This document shows, piece by piece, positions 10,411 to 12,481 of a stretch of 12,481 nucleotides of DNA. The stretch comes from Candidatus Nealsoniibacteriota bacterium (GTDB taxonomy: Bacteria; Patescibacteriota; Minisyncoccia; Minisyncoccales; GWA2-38-27). Within the stretch, counting starts at the first letter, position 1; every line of letters begins with the position of its first letter. The DNA is taken from contig PWQC01000006.1 in NCBI GenBank assembly GCA_003556925.1, positions 1 to 12,481 of the forward strand. The letters run 5' to 3'. The translations under genes and the position numbers were made by a program. The notes beneath the pieces were generated by a model that was not told the DNA's origin, made no database searches, and saw only the letters and a program-made list of their open reading frames with translations.

Positions 10411-12481
10411 ATTTTAATCTTAAAAAATCTGTTATCTATCCGGCGTTAAAATGGAAAAAAATTAGTCTTTTAAAATATTTGAGAGTAGCTTTATTGTTGT
10501 TTTTTTTAGCTTGTTCTCTCTTTTTCTTTTTTGGCTTCTTTTCTGCTTCCTTGGAGATTTTAAGAAGAAGCTTAGGATTTGCCTTGATCTCCTTCTCTCT
10601 CTTTTGTACCTTAAAAACCTTAGATCTATTTTTTGAAAATAAACTTAAAAAACCTTGGAGTCGTCCCTTGGCCGAGAAAAATGGGAATATAGCTGATTTT
10701 TTAAACTTTGAAACAGCCTTGATCATCTCCAAGGCTCAGCAAAAAAACTCTTGCTATCTTTTTTATTCATCTTTCTTATATCTCCCGAAGTTGAAATTTA
10801 TCTTTCAGCGAATTCTTTTAAATATTAAAAGGAAAGACTTTGAAGGTTTTTTTGAAAAAGGAGAGCCGTTTGAAAAAGTTATTTCAAGGGCTTTAGAGAT
10901 AGCTATTGAGAGAAAAAAAGAGAAGATAGAAGAGGGAGATTTAATCTTGGCTTTGGCAGAGATAGATCCTTTTTTTAAGAGACTTTTAATTCAGGCTCAT
11001 GTGGGAATCAAAGATTTTCAGAGTTTAGTTGAATGGGCGGAAAGAGTTTTTTCAGAGAAAGAGAAATTCTGGGAGATTGAACACCTAAGAAAAAAAGGAA
11101 CCTTAGCTCGGCAGTGGACGTCTGGATATACCATTACACTTGATAAATATTCTATCGACATTACAGAAAGAGTTAAAAATAATTTAGCCGTCTTTTTTGG
11201 ACATGAAAAGACATTAAAGGAGATTGAAAACATCTTAACTAAGACTGAAATTAATAATGTTTTGATTGTAGGGGAGTCTGGAACCAGCCGCAAGAGCATT
11301 GTAGAAAATTTAACCCAAAACAGCTTTTTAGGAAAATCGGCAGAAGGTCTAAACTTTAAAAAAGTGGTGGAGTTGGATATGAATATCTTAACGGCCGAAA
11401 TAAAGGACTACGAAGAGGTAGAATCAGTTTTAAACAGGATATTGCAGGAGGCGATCAGGGCGGGAAATATTATCCTAGTAATTAATAACTTTCATAACTA
11501 TGTAGGAAATGTCTCTGCTTTAGGAACGATTAACATCTCCGGGATTCTTTCTTCTTATCTCGCTTATCCGCAATTAAGGATAATAGCTATCACCGACTAC
11601 GAAGGCTTAAGTCGTCATATCTCTAAGAACAAGGCCTTGCTTTCTTTTTTCGAAAAGGTGGAAGTATTACCCAAAACAGCCAAAGATACTTTAAGAATAC
11701 TCTTAAGTCGAGTCGCTTTTTTTGAAAAAAAATATAAAACCTTTATCTCTTTTCAGGCTTTAAAAGAGATTGTTGAGATGACGGAAAAATATCTTCCTTC
11801 TCTTCCTTTTCCCGAGAAGGCTCTCTCTGCCTTAGATGAGGCGGTGGTTGCCTATGCACAAGAAAAAGTAATTTCAGGGAGGCACGTCGCTAAGACTATT
11901 ACCCGTAAGACCAAAATTCCGGTGGGGGATTTAGAAGAGAGAGAAAAAGAGATATTACTTAATTTGGAAGACTTAATTCATGAAAGAATTATAAATCAAG
12001 ATCAAGCGGTAAGAGACATCTCTTCTTCTTTAAAAAGAGCGAGAAGCGATATTGGAGCCAAAGGAGGCCCAATGGGAACTTTTCTTTTTTTAGGGCCGAC
12101 AGGGGTGGGCAAGACAGAGACCGCCAAAGCTTTAGCAGAGATATACTTTGGTTCAGAAGAAAAGATGATAAGGCTTGATATGTCAGAATTTCAAGAAGCT
12201 TCTGATATCGCCCGATTGATCGGTTCAGAAAGAGAACCGGGTTTTTTAACTTCTCAAGTTAGAGAAAACCCTTTCTCTTTGATTCTACTTGATGAGTTGG
12301 AAAAAGCTGATCTAAACATCCTTAATATTTTTTTACAAGTTTTAGATGAAGGTTATTTAATGGATGGATTTGGCCAGAAGATAAACTTTGAAAATACTAT
12401 TATTATCGCTACCAGCAACGCCGGTTATCAAGTCATCTTAGAAGCGATCAAAAAAGAGACAGATTGGGGCGGGGTTAAAAA
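10407..12481 (+). CDS. Membrane-anchored Clp-type AAA+ ATPase with a degenerate first ATPase domain (partial)
   Basis: Starting at ATG 10407, 691 codons are read without a stop before the window ends. Two membrane helices lie at about 21-46 and 54-72. A double Clp N-domain follows: FETALIISKAQ (101-111), then GEPFEKVISRALEIA (152-166) and EGDLILALAEIDPFFKRLL (176-194). The first AAA+ domain begins after LDKYSIDITE (245-254) and FFGHEKTLKEIENIL (263-277). Its Walker A is GESGTSRKS (289-297), lacking the G-K-T of GxxGxGKT, and its Walker B is ILVINNFH (356-363), with N-N where D-E is needed, so it should not hydrolyse ATP. The second domain is intact: Walker A GPTGVGKTE (563-571), Walker B LILLDELEKA (625-634), and sensor 1 IIIATSNAG (665-673), all as in ClpC/ClpB. 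ClpC-like unfoldases feed ClpP or act as disaggregases; a membrane quality-control role is inferred. The C-terminal part and any ClpP-binding loop are outside the window. Confidence 0.9.
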   Translation, partial: MNFNLKKSVIYPALKWKKISLLKYLRVALLLFFLACSLFFFFGFFSASLEILRRSLGFALISFSLFCTLKTLDLFFENKLKKPWSRPLAEKNGNIADFLNFETALIISKAQQKNSCYLFYSSFLYLPKLKFIFQRILLNIKRKDFEGFFEKGEPFEKVISRALEIAIERKKEKIEEGDLILALAEIDPFFKRLLIQAHVGIKDFQSLVEWAERVFSEKEKFWEIEHLRKKGTLARQWTSGYTITLDKYSIDITERVKNNLAVFFGHEKTLKEIENILTKTEINNVLIVGESGTSRKSIVENLTQNSFLGKSAEGLNFKKVVELDMNILTAEIKDYEEVESVLNRILQEAIRAGNIILVINNFHNYVGNVSALGTINISGILSSYLAYPQLRIIAITDYEGLSRHISKNKALLSFFEKVEVLPKTAKDTLRILLSRVAFFEKKYKTFISFQALKEIVEMTEKYLPSLPFPEKALSALDEAVVAYAQEKVISGRHVAKTITRKTKIPVGDLEEREKEILLNLEDLIHERIINQDQAVRDISSSLKRARSDIGAKGGPMGTFLFLGPTGVGKTETAKALAEIYFGSEEKMIRLDMSEFQEASDIARLIGSEREPGFLTSQVRENPFSLILLDELEKADLNILNIFLQVLDEGYLMDGFGQKINFENTIIIATSNAGYQVILEAIKKETDWGGVK

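Overview
The window reads as a compact, AT-rich bacterial chromosome segment. It most likely comes from the Patescibacteria (Candidate Phyla Radiation), probably a Parcubacteria-like lineage. The reasons are: very tight packing with 4-10 nt overlaps of stop and start codons, almost no Shine-Dalgarno sequences, -10 boxes 6-9 nt before several start codons (a leaderless arrangement), long charged tails on small housekeeping proteins, tRNAs without an encoded CCA, and a membrane-anchored Clp-type AAA+ protein. TGA is used as a stop codon, so this is code 11 and not the recoded Gracilibacteria/SR1 code. The lineage is an inference from style; no 16S gene is present.

Region 1 (1-1738): the 3' end of an acidic repeat-tailed protein, probably ribosomal protein S16 (rpsP) judging only from position; a KH-domain RNA-binding protein (KhpA) whose tail shares the same repeat; and trmD, the tRNA m1G37 methyltransferase. 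Region 2 (1739-2187): tRNA-Tyr, tRNA-Thr, a 53-codon rpmG (L33) and tRNA-Trp. Region 3 (2247-4257): def, pcm and mltG in one overlapping operon. Region 4 (4246-6498): a near-consensus promoter inside the end of mltG drives a DJ-1/PfpI-like protein and two overlapping membrane-anchored surface proteins, the second with an Ig-like and a lectin-like domain. Region 5 (6499-8261): a DedA/VTT-like membrane protein on the minus strand, divergent from rplJ-rplL, which is preceded by an L10 leader and a terminator-like hairpin. Region 6 (8253-12481): a minus-strand protein with a degenerate PP2C fold, a transmembrane segment and a repeat-rich C-terminus. It shares a 79-bp divergent promoter region with a small membrane protein and a membrane-anchored two-domain Clp ATPase that runs off the window.

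Most of the genes serve translation and protein maturation: S16?, KhpA, TrmD, tRNAs, L33, deformylase, L10, L7/L12. The remainder are protein repair or quality control (Pcm, PfpI-like, Clp-like) and cell envelope (MltG, DedA, the surface pair).

The strongest unusual signals are four. First, two tRNAs carry a paired change of the normally invariant G18-U55 elbow contact to A18-G55, while the third tRNA is canonical. Second, the Clp-like ATPase has a first nucleotide-binding domain with ruined Walker A and Walker B motifs and an intact second domain, fused behind two membrane helices. Third, the PP2C-like protein next to it lacks catalytic metal-binding aspartates. Fourth, nested RNA hairpins sit in front of khpA, trmD and rplJ. 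I found no CRISPR array, insertion sequence, phage gene or recognisable defence system.
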